Positions 1 to 7,244 are shown, numbered from the stretch's first letter. The stretch is DNA of 64,000 nucleotides from QYQD01 sp040754095 (GCA_040754095.1 JBFMFO010000004.1:1-64000); one strand, 5' to 3'. Numbers and translations are program-made. Notes: a model not told the origin generated them from the letters alone.

Positions 1-175
1 TGAGCAAAAAGACTTTTCATTTGCATTTAAAAGAATGTGAGTTTAGGTTTAATCACAGAGGCGAGGATCTGAATAAATTGATACTCAAAATCCTCAGAAA
101 ATTTCTTCTGTTCTAGTCATGACCCTTAAAATTTTATGTTATTGTGTTTTGTGGCAAATTTTTATAGGATACTCG

Positions 176-230
176 TAATGTTCATCTGCAGGTGAGAAAA
201 GTAGAATCTATGTAATCTATAATGTTCTGC
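176..230 (+). promoter_or_regulatory. possible attI-like region or first cassette boundary
   Basis: Two related sequences, TAATGTTCATCTGC at 176-189 and TAATGTTCTGC at 220-230, lie just upstream of the first cassette gene. The second carries GTTCTGC, the same core heptamer that ends the intron-split attC at 2015-2696. Direct repeats next to a GTT core are expected of an integron attI site or of the end of a previous attC. The integrase gene itself would lie left of base 1, so this is only an inference. The rest of 1-245 shows no gene. Confidence 0.3.
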
Positions 231-245
231 TATTGAGGACGACAC

Positions 246-1469
246 ATGATAAGACCTGACCGCATATTCTCGGACCGCATCACAGACGTTCCTCGCTCCT
301 TCATCCGCGAGATTCTGAAGGTTGCCCTAGACCCGAGTGTGATCTCATTTGCGGGAGGGTTGCCGAACAGGGAGTTGTTTCCGGTTGAGGCGCTCAAAGA
401 AGCAACGTGCAAGGTGTTCGAGAATCAAGGCAGGGATGTCTTGCAGTATGCAGGCTCGGAAGGACATGCCGGACTCAGGGAGTACATATCAACGCGCTAT
501 CGAGAGAAGGCGAAGCTGAAGATACCGGTCGACAATATCCTCATCACCAATGGTTCCCAGCAGGGCTTGGATCTTCTCGGCAAGACGCTCCTAAACGACG
601 GCGACGCAGTGGTGATCGAAGAGCCCGGTTATCTGGGAGCCATTCAAGCCTTTTCGCTCTACCGCCCCAGGTTCCTGCCTGTTCCGGTTTCCAGGGAGGG
701 CATGAACCCTGGCGCATTGCGTACGGTTTTATCCCGCAATCGCCCGAAACTGATATACGCCGTGCCGAACTTTCAGAACCCATCGGGAATCTCATATTCC
801 GAGCAGAACAGACAGGACTTGGCGAGGGTAATTGAGGGAACCGACACATTACTGATCGAGGACGACCCGTACGGTGAATTGAGATTCTCAGGACGTGCGA
901 AATCGTCCTTCAAGGAACTCCTGCCCGACAACACGGTCTTGCTGGGATCGTTCTCCAAGAGTCTTGTGCCCGGCTTGCGGCTTGGATGGATCGTCGCACC
1001 ATCCGCATTGATGCACAAACTGATCACGGCAAAGCAAGCGACGGACCTCCACACGAGTCATTTCACTCAGAGTATCGTGTACCAGTACCTGCGTGACAAC
1101 GACGCAGACGAACACATCGGCATGATTCGGGACGTCTATGGCCGGCAGTGTCGAGCCATGCAGGATAGCATGCAACGGAACTTCCCTTCCCAGGTCACCT
1201 ACACGGGGCCGGAAGGAGGCATGTTCATCTGGGCTGAACTGCCGGGGGGAATGGCCGCGGTGGACTTGTTCGAGCTGGCGGTCCAGGACAAGGTCGTCTT
1301 CGTGCCGGGCGATCCCTTCTACGTTCGCGGCAGTAGACACAACACGCTGCGCCTCAATTTCTCGTGCACCGATGCGGACACGATTGATGTCGGGATCGGG
1401 AGACTTGGCAAAGCGATCCGGAAACTCATGGAAAGAGCAGCAGAACCAAGCGTTCCAGGCGACGCTTGA
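246..1469 (+). CDS. PLP-dependent aminotransferase, MocR/2-aminoadipate aminotransferase-like
   Basis: This 407-residue fold-type I aminotransferase transfers amino groups through pyridoxal phosphate and is presumably cytosolic. It begins with a segment that includes SFAGGLPNRELFP, typical of the 2-aminoadipate/aromatic aminotransferase group. ITNGSQQGLDLLGKTLL and VPNFQNPSG follow, then IEDDPYGELRF with the PLP-contacting Asp and Tyr, and GSFSKSLVPGLRLGW with the Schiff-base lysine. The C-terminal Arg region is LRLNFS. No DNA-binding domain is fused, so it is an enzyme rather than a MocR regulator. The ATG start follows GAGGACGACAC. The gene is GC-richer than the AT-rich leader before it, and its stop codon lies inside an attC-like fold (1440-1496), which suggests it is an integron cassette. 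The substrate cannot be told from sequence. Confidence 0.85.
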   Translation: MIRPDRIFSDRITDVPRSFIREILKVALDPSVISFAGGLPNRELFPVEALKEATCKVFENQGRDVLQYAGSEGHAGLREYISTRYREKAKLKIPVDNILITNGSQQGLDLLGKTLLNDGDAVVIEEPGYLGAIQAFSLYRPRFLPVPVSREGMNPGALRTVLSRNRPKLIYAVPNFQNPSGISYSEQNRQDLARVIEGTDTLLIEDDPYGELRFSGRAKSSFKELLPDNTVLLGSFSKSLVPGLRLGWIVAPSALMHKLITAKQATDLHTSHFTQSIVYQYLRDNDADEHIGMIRDVYGRQCRAMQDSMQRNFPSQVTYTGPEGGMFIWAELPGGMAAVDLFELAVQDKVVFVPGDPFYVRGSRHNTLRLNFSCTDADTIDVGIGRLGKAIRKLMERAAEPSVPGDA

Positions 1470-1496
1470 CAGCGCGCCTGAACGCTGACGTTCGGC
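1440..1496 (+). other. attC recombination site 1
   Basis: The outer boxes are GCAGAAC (1440-1446) and GTTCGGC (1490-1496), complementary at six of seven positions. The inner arms are AGCGTTCCAGGCG (1449-1461) and CGCCTGAACGCT (1475-1486), which pair perfectly except for one extra C at 1456. A single unpaired base in one arm is the hallmark of attC (59-base element) sites, where it marks the recombinogenic strand. The site is 57 bp. The stop codon of the aminotransferase lies in its terminal loop. Confidence 0.8.
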
Positions 1497-1512
1497 CGAG
1501 AAGTGATAAATT

Positions 1513-1764
1513 ATGAACAGACGAAAATTGCTACAAAAAATTATCACTGGTTCGAAAAATATAAGATTTACAGAGATGGTAAATCTTGCTGAAGGATTTG
1601 GATTTGCGTTGTCGCGAACCGACGGTAGCCATCACATTTTCGTCCGCCCGGATATTCCTGAACTCGTGAATCTTCAAAACGTCAAAGGGCAAGCAAAACC
1701 ATATCAAATGCGCCAGTTCTTGAAACTGGTTGAGAAATACAATCTCAAACTGGAGGATGAATGA
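1513..1764 (+). CDS. hicA: HicA-type mRNA interferase toxin
   Basis: This 83-residue protein of the HicA (YcfA/dsRNA-binding-like) family would cleave mRNA when not bound by HicB. It shows the family pattern of an N-terminal helix, then GFALSRTDGSHHIFVRP with the catalytic histidine, then the strand VNLQNVKGQAKPYQMRQFLKLVEKY that is nearly universal in the family. The length is normal. It starts 17 bp after attC1, and its TGA overlaps the ATG of the partner antitoxin (ATGA). It is the first gene of the second cassette of the array. Confidence 0.88.
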   Translation: MNRRKLLQKIITGSKNIRFTEMVNLAEGFGFALSRTDGSHHIFVRPDIPELVNLQNVKGQAKPYQMRQFLKLVEKYNLKLEDE

Positions 1765-1988
1765 TGCGCGACTATCATATTAACATTTTCTATTCGGAAG
1801 AAGATGATGGGTACATTGCCGATATACCTGATCTCGATGCTTGTTCTGCGTTCGGAGATACACCTGATGCAGCCTTGCAGGAGGTTCAGAAGGCGAAAGA
1901 GTTGTGGCTGGAGGCTGCCAGGGCTGAAGGTAAACCGATTCCCTCGCCCAAATATCGACCGGTTATATATCAGGCAGTATCGGCATAA
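1761..1988 (+). CDS. hicB: HicB-type antitoxin
   Basis: This 75-residue HicB-like antitoxin has the partial RNase H-like fold: INIFYSEEDDGYIADIPDLDACSAFG, followed by the helix TPDAALQEVQKAKELWLEAARAEGKPIPSP. There is no C-terminal helix-turn-helix or ribbon-helix-helix domain, so it is the short form. It overlaps hicA by four bases and should neutralise it by direct binding. The start is 1761 or the adjacent ATG at 1764. It is followed after 26 bp by attC2. Confidence 0.87.
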   Translation: MMRDYHINIFYSEEDDGYIADIPDLDACSAFGDTPDAALQEVQKAKELWLEAARAEGKPIPSPKYRPVIYQAVSA

Positions 1989-2014
1989 TATTAGGAGAAA
2001 TTGACGAAAGACGG

Positions 2015-2696
2015 GCCGAACAAACGGCTGTACGAGGATGCGAGCCCCTTCGTGTCTCGCACCTGTAAGCCGAACCGTGTGTGCCGGGCATGGCACAGGA
2101 CTATCGGGGTGAAAGTTCCCGAGCCAGGTTTTAGCGGAGCCGAAGGCTAGGAGAAGGACAAGGGCGTCATCGTGAGGTGGGGTCTGGAGGAAGTCCAATC
2201 CAAAAGTGCGGGGCGACGTACAGGAACCAGATTCGAGGTGTGGTACATCCGGGACGAGTTGGCACGTGACAACGAAGTCCTCCATCCGCGAGTGGGTGTG
2301 CTTTATAAATCTGGCGTTTACGCACGGAAAGCTCTGTGTCTTACCCCGGGAGGTCTCCCATGTTGCCCCGGGAAGTCGCGTGCGACGAAAATTGGCTGAG
2401 AGTTGAGCAACCGACTCTGATCGCATGGGAGAAGTCAGCAGAGGGCATACTAGTCCGCCTAGGGCGGATGAAGGCCCGAACGGTTGAAGAGGCAAGTAGG
2501 CCCTGTGGCCAGTGTGAATAAAGCTGGCGGAAACGTAGCTGCTCGAAAGAGCGATGTTCATGTTGGGTAGAGGAGTCCGAACACCCGGTCGGCGGAAGTG
2601 CCGAAGTAATCAACCGAACCGCCGTGGTACGTGATCCGTATGCCCGGTGGTGTGGGAGGAGGGGAGTCGTGAGGCTCCCCCCTATCCCGATTCTGC
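2015..2696 (+). other. attC recombination site 2, split by a group II intron
   Basis: The left box is GCCGAAC (2015-2021). The arms CGGCT...TGCGAG and CTCGCA...AGCCG pair around a short loop near 2045-2053. The right core box starts with GT at 2077-2078, is interrupted by the intron (2079-2691), and resumes with TCTGC at 2692-2696. Removing the intron restores GTTCTGC, which pairs with the left box at six of seven positions and equals the boundary heptamer at 224-230. The restored site would be about 69 bp. Confidence 0.65.
2079..2691 (+). mobile_element. ORF-less group II intron
   Basis: The element starts with GTGTGCCGGGCATGG, which fits the GUGYG 5' consensus, and its early part resembles domain I of bacterial group II introns. 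The stretch from 2430 to 2520 (GTCAGCAGAGGGCATACTAG, then GGATGAAGGCCCGAAC) is the sequence that normally leads into the intron-encoded reverse transcriptase. A domain V-like hairpin is at about 2619-2653: ACCGCCG pairs with CGGTGGT and carries a CGC triad. A domain VI-like stem with an unpaired A follows and ends in CCGAT at 2691. The intron is about 613 bp and contains no reverse transcriptase frame; the domain IV insert seems deleted. Boundaries are read by eye and could shift by a few bases. It sits exactly in the core of attC2. Confidence 0.8.
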
Positions 2697-2708
2697 GGAT
2701 ACCAAGAG

Positions 2709-3137
2709 ATGTCAAATACGAGAATAAAGATCGGTCACCAAGAGCAAGCGGATAAAGATATTTACCTATTGCACACCGGAGCTATCCTGTGCGGACGGTT
2801 CCGATATGAAGGTCGGTTTAAGAAGCAATTCCGAGAGGTCTACCGTCGAATAGTAGACTTAGCTCACGGTAGACCTTCTGATGGGGTACTGGACATATCG
2901 ATGTACCAACACTGGGACGCGATAAGTATTTATAACGAATACATTGCTGCCAACTGGAAGAAATCGGTGAGCGCGCAGAGGATGCTGAGATTCGCAAACG
3001 AGACGGAGGTGGGTCTCCTCCTCAACCCCATCAAAGCCGAGTTTAAAAGAGCCGTCGGATTGCGATGGAAAAGGCAGTTCCAGAAGTCAGATCCACTGGA
3101 CCCAAACACACCCAAGATGGCGTGGCAGATTTTATGA
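2709..3137 (+). CDS. hypothetical cassette protein
   Basis: This 142-residue basic protein belongs to no family I recognise. It is rich in Arg, Lys and aromatic residues, has no signal peptide or membrane segment, and carries no obvious nuclease or HTH motif. It fills the cassette between the split attC2 and attC3. The ATG lies 12 bp after the reconstructed cassette boundary, so it is probably translated from a very short leader. Unknown single-gene cassettes are common in chromosomal integrons. No intron-encoded protein features (reverse transcriptase, maturase X domain, HNH) are visible, so it is unlikely to belong to the intron. Confidence 0.55.
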   Translation: MSNTRIKIGHQEQADKDIYLLHTGAILCGRFRYEGRFKKQFREVYRRIVDLAHGRPSDGVLDISMYQHWDAISIYNEYIAANWKKSVSAQRMLRFANETEVGLLLNPIKAEFKRAVGLRWKRQFQKSDPLDPNTPKMAWQIL

Positions 3138-3147
3138 AAATGAATGC

Positions 3148-3234
3148 GCAGAACAACGGCGTTGAGCAGACGCCGAGAAATCCGTGCCTAAAGTGGAAAG
3201 CCTCGGGCGGCGCCGCTCACACTGGGCGTTGTGC
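3148..3234 (+). other. attC recombination site 3
   Basis: The outer boxes are GCAGAAC (3148-3154) and GTTGTGC (3228-3234), complementary at six of seven positions. Inner arms near GGCGTTGAGC and GCTCACACTGGGCG fold back on each other with bulges, and a second G/C-rich stem lies inside. The site is 87 bp and falls exactly in the gap between the hypothetical gene and the second hicA. Confidence 0.6.
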
Positions 3235-3288
3235 AAAAAATGAATTGCATATCTTGGCATGAATAGTCAGGGGTGATGGGGTTCACAT

Positions 3289-3539
3289 ATGGGAAAATAC
3301 GAAAAACTGTACGAGCACATCTTGATGCGAAAATCAGACGCGAACGTCCCGTTCGACGTGTTGTGTGTCTTGCGCGTTTAGGTTTTGAGGAGCGCATCAA
3401 AGGTGATTACCACATTTTCACAAAAGACGGAGTCGAGGAGATTCTAAACTTACAACCCAAAGAAGGTAAGGGGAAGCCTTACCAGGTTAAACAAGTCAGG
3501 GATGTGATCTTCAAATATCACATTCGTATTGGAGAATGA
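3289..3539 (+). pseudogene. hicA: HicA-type toxin, frameshifted
   Basis: From the ATG at 3289 the first frame reads MGKYEKLYEHILMRKSDANV and continues as a normal HicA N-terminus up to a TAG at 3379-3381. From about 3365 another frame carries the rest of the family: LGFEERIKGDYHIFTKDGVE with the catalytic His, then the LQPKEGKGKPYQVKQVRDVI region. Together the two halves make one full-length HicA, so a single indel between about 3360 and 3380 has broken the gene. The 3' end overlaps the hicB start region. A start at 3273 in the second frame would give an unrelated N-terminus and is not credible. Confidence 0.75.
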
Positions 3540-3541
3540 CG

Positions 3542-3754
3542 ATGGATAAGAGATACGAAATCATCATTTTTTGGAGTCCTGAGGACAATGCTTACGTGGC
3601 CGAGGTTCCAGAACTTGCCGGATGTATGGCCGACGGCAAGACCTACCAGGAGGCTCTCGGCAAGGCCGAACAAATTATTGAGGAATGGATCGAAACTGCC
3701 ACGAAACTCGGCAGACCCATCCCTCAGCCGAAGGGCCGTCTTGCATATGCCTGA
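3542..3754 (+). CDS. hicB: HicB-type antitoxin, partner of a broken hicA
   Basis: This 70-residue short HicB reads YEIIIFWSPEDNAYVAEVPE, then LAGCMADGKTYQEALGKAEQ, then IIEEWIETATKLGRPIPQPKG. The ATG at 3542 is preferred over the one at 3536 because the protein family starts M(D)KRYEI. It follows the frameshifted hicA by two bases and ends 15 bp before attC4. With its toxin broken it may survive as a solitary antitoxin able to cross-neutralise a related HicA. Confidence 0.82.
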   Translation: MDKRYEIIIFWSPEDNAYVAEVPELAGCMADGKTYQEALGKAEQIIEEWIETATKLGRPIPQPKGRLAYA

Positions 3755-3769
3755 TCTGCAACGCTGATT

Positions 3770-3840
3770 GCACAACAACGGAATTCACCGGATCCCAAAA
3801 GCCCAAAGGCTTTTGGTCCAGGTGATTCCGGGCGTTATCT
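3770..3840 (+). other. attC recombination site 4
   Basis: The left box is GCACAAC (3770-3776). The arms GGAATTCACCGGA and TCCAGGTGATTCC pair with one extra T in the left arm, around an inner hairpin AAAAGCC/GGCTTTT. The right core is GTTATCT at 3834-3840. The outer boxes match poorly, but the arm with one unpaired base and the position between two TA cassettes support attC. Confidence 0.65.
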
Positions 3841-3860
3841 GTGAATGATTCGGAACATAG

Positions 3861-3889
3861 TTGCATTACTTTCCAAAACTTGCATAATA
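3861..3889 (+). promoter_or_regulatory. cassette-internal sigma70 promoter for the RelBE-like pair
   Basis: TTGCAT at 3861-3866, a 17-base gap and ATAATA at 3884-3889 form a plausible promoter ending about 45 bp before the antitoxin ATG. TA cassettes usually carry their own promoter, unlike most integron cassettes. Confidence 0.5.
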
Positions 3890-3935
3890 TACACCAAGTG
3901 AGACGATTCGCATTTACTATGTGAGGGGGAATACG

Positions 3936-4142
3936 ATGTTTGAAATACACGAAGAGTATGTCATTGATGGAAAGGGCAATAAAAAGGCTGTTGTAGTGCC
4001 ATTTGGCGAATGGCGACAGATCTTGGAGGCACTGGAAGATCTCGATGACATCAGAGCGTATGATGAGGCCAAATCCAAGCCTTCAGATCCAATTCCTTTC
4101 GAAGAGGCGATTGATGAAATTGGAAAGGAATCATCCAATTGA
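3936..4142 (+). CDS. RelB/Phd-like antitoxin
   Basis: This 68-residue acidic protein starts MFEIHEEYVIDGKGNKKAVV, has PFGEWRQILEALEDLDDIRA in the middle, and ends acidic. This layout, a short beta strand then a helix with EWRQILE..LED, is typical of antitoxins paired with RelE/ParE toxins. The ATG at 3936 is chosen because GAGGGGGA lies eight bases upstream; an earlier in-frame start at 3921 would overlap that Shine-Dalgarno. The stop overlaps the TTG start of the downstream relE-like frame. Its toxin is interrupted. Confidence 0.7.
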   Translation: MFEIHEEYVIDGKGNKKAVVVPFGEWRQILEALEDLDDIRAYDEAKSKPSDPIPFEEAIDEIGKESSN

Positions 4143-4396
4143 AATACCAGCTTCTTATTGAACGGTCCGCACAAAAAGAGCTTTCCAAAGTTCCTCATTA
4201 AGACCGGGCTCGCATTATTGCAGCCATCCAAGGGCTTTCCGAGGACCCCAGACCGTCTGGAGTCAAGAAACTAACCGGCAGGAATGCTTGGCGTATTAGA
4301 GTTGGCAACTATCGGGTAATTTACGAAATACAAGATAATAGCTTAGTGGTGCTGGTTGTCAGCGTTGGACATCGCAAAGAAATATATCGTCGATAG
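4139..4396 (+). pseudogene. relE: RelE-type toxin with an in-frame TAA
   Basis: A TTG overlapping the antitoxin stop opens an 85-codon frame reading KYQLLIERSAQKELSKVPH, a TAA at 4199-4201, then DRARIIAAIQGLSEDPRPSG, VKKLTGRNAWRIRVGNYRVI and a GHRKEIYR end. This is a complete RelE family protein, including the conserved LTG...WRIRVGNYRVIY core and the C-terminal GHR..IY, apart from one stop at codon 21. One base change (to CAA, GAA or AAA) would repair it. The overlap with the antitoxin gene is the usual TA arrangement. I call it a nonsense-inactivated toxin. Confidence 0.8.
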
Positions 4397-4404
4397 CCCA
4401 TTAG

Positions 4405-4511
4405 AGATAACAACAGGTTCAACCAGACCGCGAGAAGCGGCGGGTTTGTGCGTTTGACGTGTCGGTATGCGTAGGAGAGCCCGGCGCGGCTGGTTAACCT
4501 TGCCGTTAGCA
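4405..4511 (+). other. attC recombination site 5
   Basis: The left box is AGATAAC (4405-4411). The arms AGGTTCAACCAGACCGCG and CGCGGCTGGTTAACCT pair along 16 bp, leaving an extra C and an extra A in the left arm. The right core is GTTAGCA at 4505-4511. Two extrahelical bases on the same strand are classical for attC. The site is 107 bp and separates the RelBE-like from the MazEF-like cassette. Confidence 0.78.
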
Positions 4512-4539
4512 GTCAAAACTTTCATTCCGCCATTAAGTA

Positions 4540-4568
4540 TTGACAACGGTATAAACTGATTGCATAAT
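4540..4568 (+). promoter_or_regulatory. cassette-internal promoter for the MazEF-like pair
   Basis: TTGACA at 4540-4545, a 17-base gap and CATAAT at 4563-4568 lie 30 bp before the antitoxin ATG and after the attC5 core, so the promoter belongs to this cassette. Confidence 0.6.
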
Positions 4569-4598
4569 ACAATTACAAAACGATGCATGAGGTGAAAT

Positions 4599-4856
4599 AT
4601 GTCTGGAGTCAAAACCGCTATATCGTTGGATGAAGAATTATTTGACAAGGTCAACAAGCTAGCGCATAAACTACATGTTTCACGTAGCCGGCTGTTTACC
4701 ATCGCGGTGAGAGATTATTTGAAAAAAGAAGAAAACCGAATACTGCTTGCCCAACTGAATGATGCATACAGTAACCACACAGATGATGAAGAAAGAAAAA
4801 TTTCTACATCTATGAAAGCCAAACACCGCAAAATCATAGGGCAAGAGACATGGTAA
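4599..4856 (+). CDS. ribbon-helix-helix antitoxin, MazE-like
   Basis: This 85-residue protein has an N-terminal ribbon-helix-helix domain (VKTAISLDEELFDKVNKLAH, then LHVSRSRLFTIAVRDYL) that should bind its own promoter. An acidic tail that would wrap the toxin follows. The ATG follows GAGGTGAAAT. It overlaps the toxin gene by seven bases. Domain and partner make this a MazEF/PemIK-type antitoxin. Confidence 0.82.
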   Translation: MSGVKTAISLDEELFDKVNKLAHKLHVSRSRLFTIAVRDYLKKEENRILLAQLNDAYSNHTDDEERKISTSMKAKHRKIIGQETW

Positions 4857-5203
4857 TCGAACAAGGTGAAATCTATTGGGTTGACCTTGGTCAGCCATCA
4901 GGGTCTGAGCCGGGCTATCGGCATCCTCACGTAGTTATTCAAAACAATTTATTTAACGCGAGCAAAATTAATACGGTAGTAATTTGTGCTCTTACCTCAA
5001 ACATCAAAAGAGCTCAGGCGCCGGGCAACGTTTTACTGAATAAAGGTGAAGCCAACCTTCCTAAAAAAAGTGTTGTAAATATTTCGCAAATTTACACGGT
5101 TAATAAAAACGACTTGGTTGAAAAAATTGGTAAGGTTTCAGAAAAAAGATTTAACGAAATTCTTAAAGGCATAAAACTGCTCACCGAGCCGAGAGAAGTT
5201 TAA
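4850..5203 (+). CDS. mazF: MazF/PemK-type endoribonuclease toxin
   Basis: This 117-residue MazF-family mRNA interferase has the conserved N-terminal IEQGEIYWVDLGQPSGSEPG with the loop before beta-2, then RHPHVVIQNNLFN, TVVICALTSN with the catalytic Thr-Ser area, and a SVVNISQIYTV core. Length and order match PemK/MazF. It overlaps its antitoxin gene. It is the last gene of the cassette array; no convincing attC lies between it and the chromosomal moeA on the other strand. Confidence 0.88.
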   Translation: MVIEQGEIYWVDLGQPSGSEPGYRHPHVVIQNNLFNASKINTVVICALTSNIKRAQAPGNVLLNKGEANLPKKSVVNISQIYTVNKNDLVEKIGKVSEKRFNEILKGIKLLTEPREV

Positions 5204-5255
5204 CCATCAAAATGCCCTTGTCAAAAAACTGCTGACCAAGCTATTAAACCGACGG

Positions 5256-5275
5256 CAAGGCCTGCGGCCTTGTTT
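5256..5275. terminator. possible bidirectional terminator
   Basis: CAAGGCC (5256-5262) and GGCCTTG (5266-5272) form a seven-base-pair hairpin with a three-base loop followed by TTT. It lies between the convergent mazF-like gene and the moeA fusion gene. The T tract is short. Confidence 0.4.
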
Positions 5276-5312
5276 CCTCGCTTCGCTCGGCTGCACCTTA
5301 TACCTTTCGTTA

Positions 5313-7244
5313 TTATGACGCCCAGATAAGCTCACCGGTTTGGCTCGTATCATAGCCGCCCAACTGTTCAACGATTTCCTTAAACTCAGGTGACATGATA
5401 ACTGCCATGAGTGCACGGATTCTTTCATCATCCCAAAACATAGCCGGTATGACCAGATCGTAACGTTCCTTAACTACCGAAATAAAATCTAACCCTAGCG
5501 CCCTGGCTGCCGCATATATGCCCAGGCCTACATCAGCGCTGCCGCTTAAGACATCCACGGCTACCGACATGTGGGTGTATTCTTCCCTTTCATAGCCGGT
5601 TATTTCAGCAGGAGAGATACCCAACTTTTTTAGCTGGAAATCAAGCAGGATGCGGGTGCCGGAGCCTGCCTGCCGGTTGATAAAGCCTACATCTTTACGC
5701 CTGAGATCGTGAATGGACCGGATTTCTTTCGGATTCCCTTTTGCGACCATTAACCCCTGCTCCCGATAGACCAGATTTACCAATTTTACCGGGACATTGA
5801 GGATTATTTTTTTGATATATGGAATGTTATATTCTCCTGTTTCCGGATCAAAGAGGTGCGAGCCGGCCAGATGGGCCATGCCTTTGCCGATGGCCAGCAG
5901 CCCGCCGGTACTGCCGACATGGCTGGAGGACAGGCTTAACCGGGGAGTCCTTTTTTTGATCTCGTTGGCTAACACGTCTATGGTGAGGTCATGGCTTCCG
6001 ATGATGACCATGGTATCTGTGATTTCACGGGCTTCTTTTAAAAGTTCTATCTCCACTTCTTCATCGGCGTTTATTCCCTCGGAAAGATGCGGTATGCGCA
6101 GTATGCCGTCGGCCTTGGTCAGGGTAGTAATCGCGCCGGCCCCGCGGGGCAGGGGAGTAGCGATGGTCGTATCGCCTACGCGGCCTACGTTGACCCTGAG
6201 GAATTCCTCCGTGCCCAGCTTGGAAGGGATCTTGCGCGCCGGTCTGGCCGTGATACGGGGACGTTCCGGTGGAGAGATGCCCAGCATTTTATAAAGAATG
6301 GGACGGACAAACCGGTCGAAGGAGATGACGGCCGATACCGGGTAGCCCGGATTTCCTATGACCGGCTTGCCGGAGATGGTGCCGAGTATCGTAGGCTTCC
6401 CCGGCATAATAGTCACTCCGTGCACCAGAACCTGGCCTAATTCTTTTATGACCTTAAAGGTATAGTCTTCCGAGCCGGCCGAGGAGCCGGCATTAATTAT
6501 TACGCAGTCATAATCGGCGGCGCAGGCCTTTTGTACGGCGTCTTTGATACGGGCATAATCATCGGATATTATCTCGTGCCGGGTGGCGATGGCCCCGCAT
6601 TTTTCCACCAGACCGGCCAGGATATGCGAGTTATATTCGACGATCTTTCCCCGGGGAGGTACATCACCGGTAATGTCTTCGGCGGCTATGAGTTCGCTGC
6701 CGGTAGGTATGACGGCCACACGCGGTTTTTTCTTTACCGGAAGCATAAATATCCCGCCGGCCAGGAGCGCGCCGATGTCAAACGGTGTTACGCGATGGTT
6801 CTGAGGCAATACCAGTTCGGTGGCCACGATGTCCTCGCCTACCTTGCGCACGTATTTCCAGGGATGGGCCGGGGCCTGTATTTCCACAGTGTTTTCGTCC
6901 AACTGGTGGACTTCCTCGATCATAATAACGGCATTGGTTCCGGGCGGCAGGATATGGCCGGTGTTCACAAAGAGTGCCTTTTTGCCGACGGTCAGTTGTC
7001 TGGGATTTCCTTCAGAGGCGCCGTAGGTATCTTCAGCCATAACGGCTATGCCGTCCATGGCCGCGGAGTGAAAGGACGGGGAAGAAAAACGGGCATATAC
7101 AGCCTCGTCTGTGATTCGGCCCAGGGCCTCAGTCGCAGGAATCTTTTCGCTCTTGAGTATATGTGCATAATCAAGGGCATTGAAGAATATCTCCTGGGCC
7201 TCGGCCAAGGTCTTCATTTCCAGATAGATTTTCCGCAAAGCCAT
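5313..7244 (-). CDS. moeA: MoeA molybdopterin molybdenumtransferase fused to a periplasmic-binding-protein-like domain
   Basis: This is a 643-residue protein. Residues 1 to about 400 are a complete MoeA, which inserts molybdate (or tungstate) into adenylylated molybdopterin. It shows FSSPSFHSAAMDGIAV, VNTGHILPPGTNAVI, RVAVIPTGSELI and a NAGSSAGSEDYT active-site loop, then MPGKPTILG and NPGYPVSAV. Residues from about 410 form a PBP_like domain (TMVIIGSHDLTIDVLANEIK, then RQAGSGTRILLDFQLKKLGI) related to ModA-type oxyanion-binding proteins. The fusion is known in anaerobes and archaea and is thought to sense or deliver molybdate or tungstate. It sits downstream of a second moeA on the same strand, separated by a 190-bp repeat-bearing gap. 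Confidence 0.9.
   Translation of the reverse strand: MALRKIYLEMKTLAEAQEIFFNALDYAHILKSEKIPATEALGRITDEAVYARFSSPSFHSAAMDGIAVMAEDTYGASEGNPRQLTVGKKALFVNTGHILPPGTNAVIMIEEVHQLDENTVEIQAPAHPWKYVRKVGEDIVATELVLPQNHRVTPFDIGALLAGGIFMLPVKKKPRVAVIPTGSELIAAEDITGDVPPRGKIVEYNSHILAGLVEKCGAIATRHEIISDDYARIKDAVQKACAADYDCVIINAGSSAGSEDYTFKVIKELGQVLVHGVTIMPGKPTILGTISGKPVIGNPGYPVSAVISFDRFVRPILYKMLGISPPERPRITARPARKIPSKLGTEEFLRVNVGRVGDTTIATPLPRGAGAITTLTKADGILRIPHLSEGINADEEVEIELLKEAREITDTMVIIGSHDLTIDVLANEIKKRTPRLSLSSSHVGSTGGLLAIGKGMAHLAGSHLFDPETGEYNIPYIKKIILNVPVKLVNLVYREQGLMVAKGNPKEIRSIHDLRRKDVGFINRQAGSGTRILLDFQLKKLGISPAEITGYEREEYTHMSVAVDVLSGSADVGLGIYAAARALGLDFISVVKERYDLVIPAMFWDDERIRALMAVIMSPEFKEIVEQLGGYDTSQTGELIWAS

Noticed and set aside
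3379..3381. TAG in hicA as a pyrrolysine codon
   Set aside because: The frame after the TAG does not encode HicA; the homologous sequence continues in another frame, so this is an indel.
5204..5312. A sixth attC after the MazEF-like cassette
   Set aside because: GTTTAAC and GTTATTA boxes exist, but no paired arms between them could be found, so the array end stays undefined.
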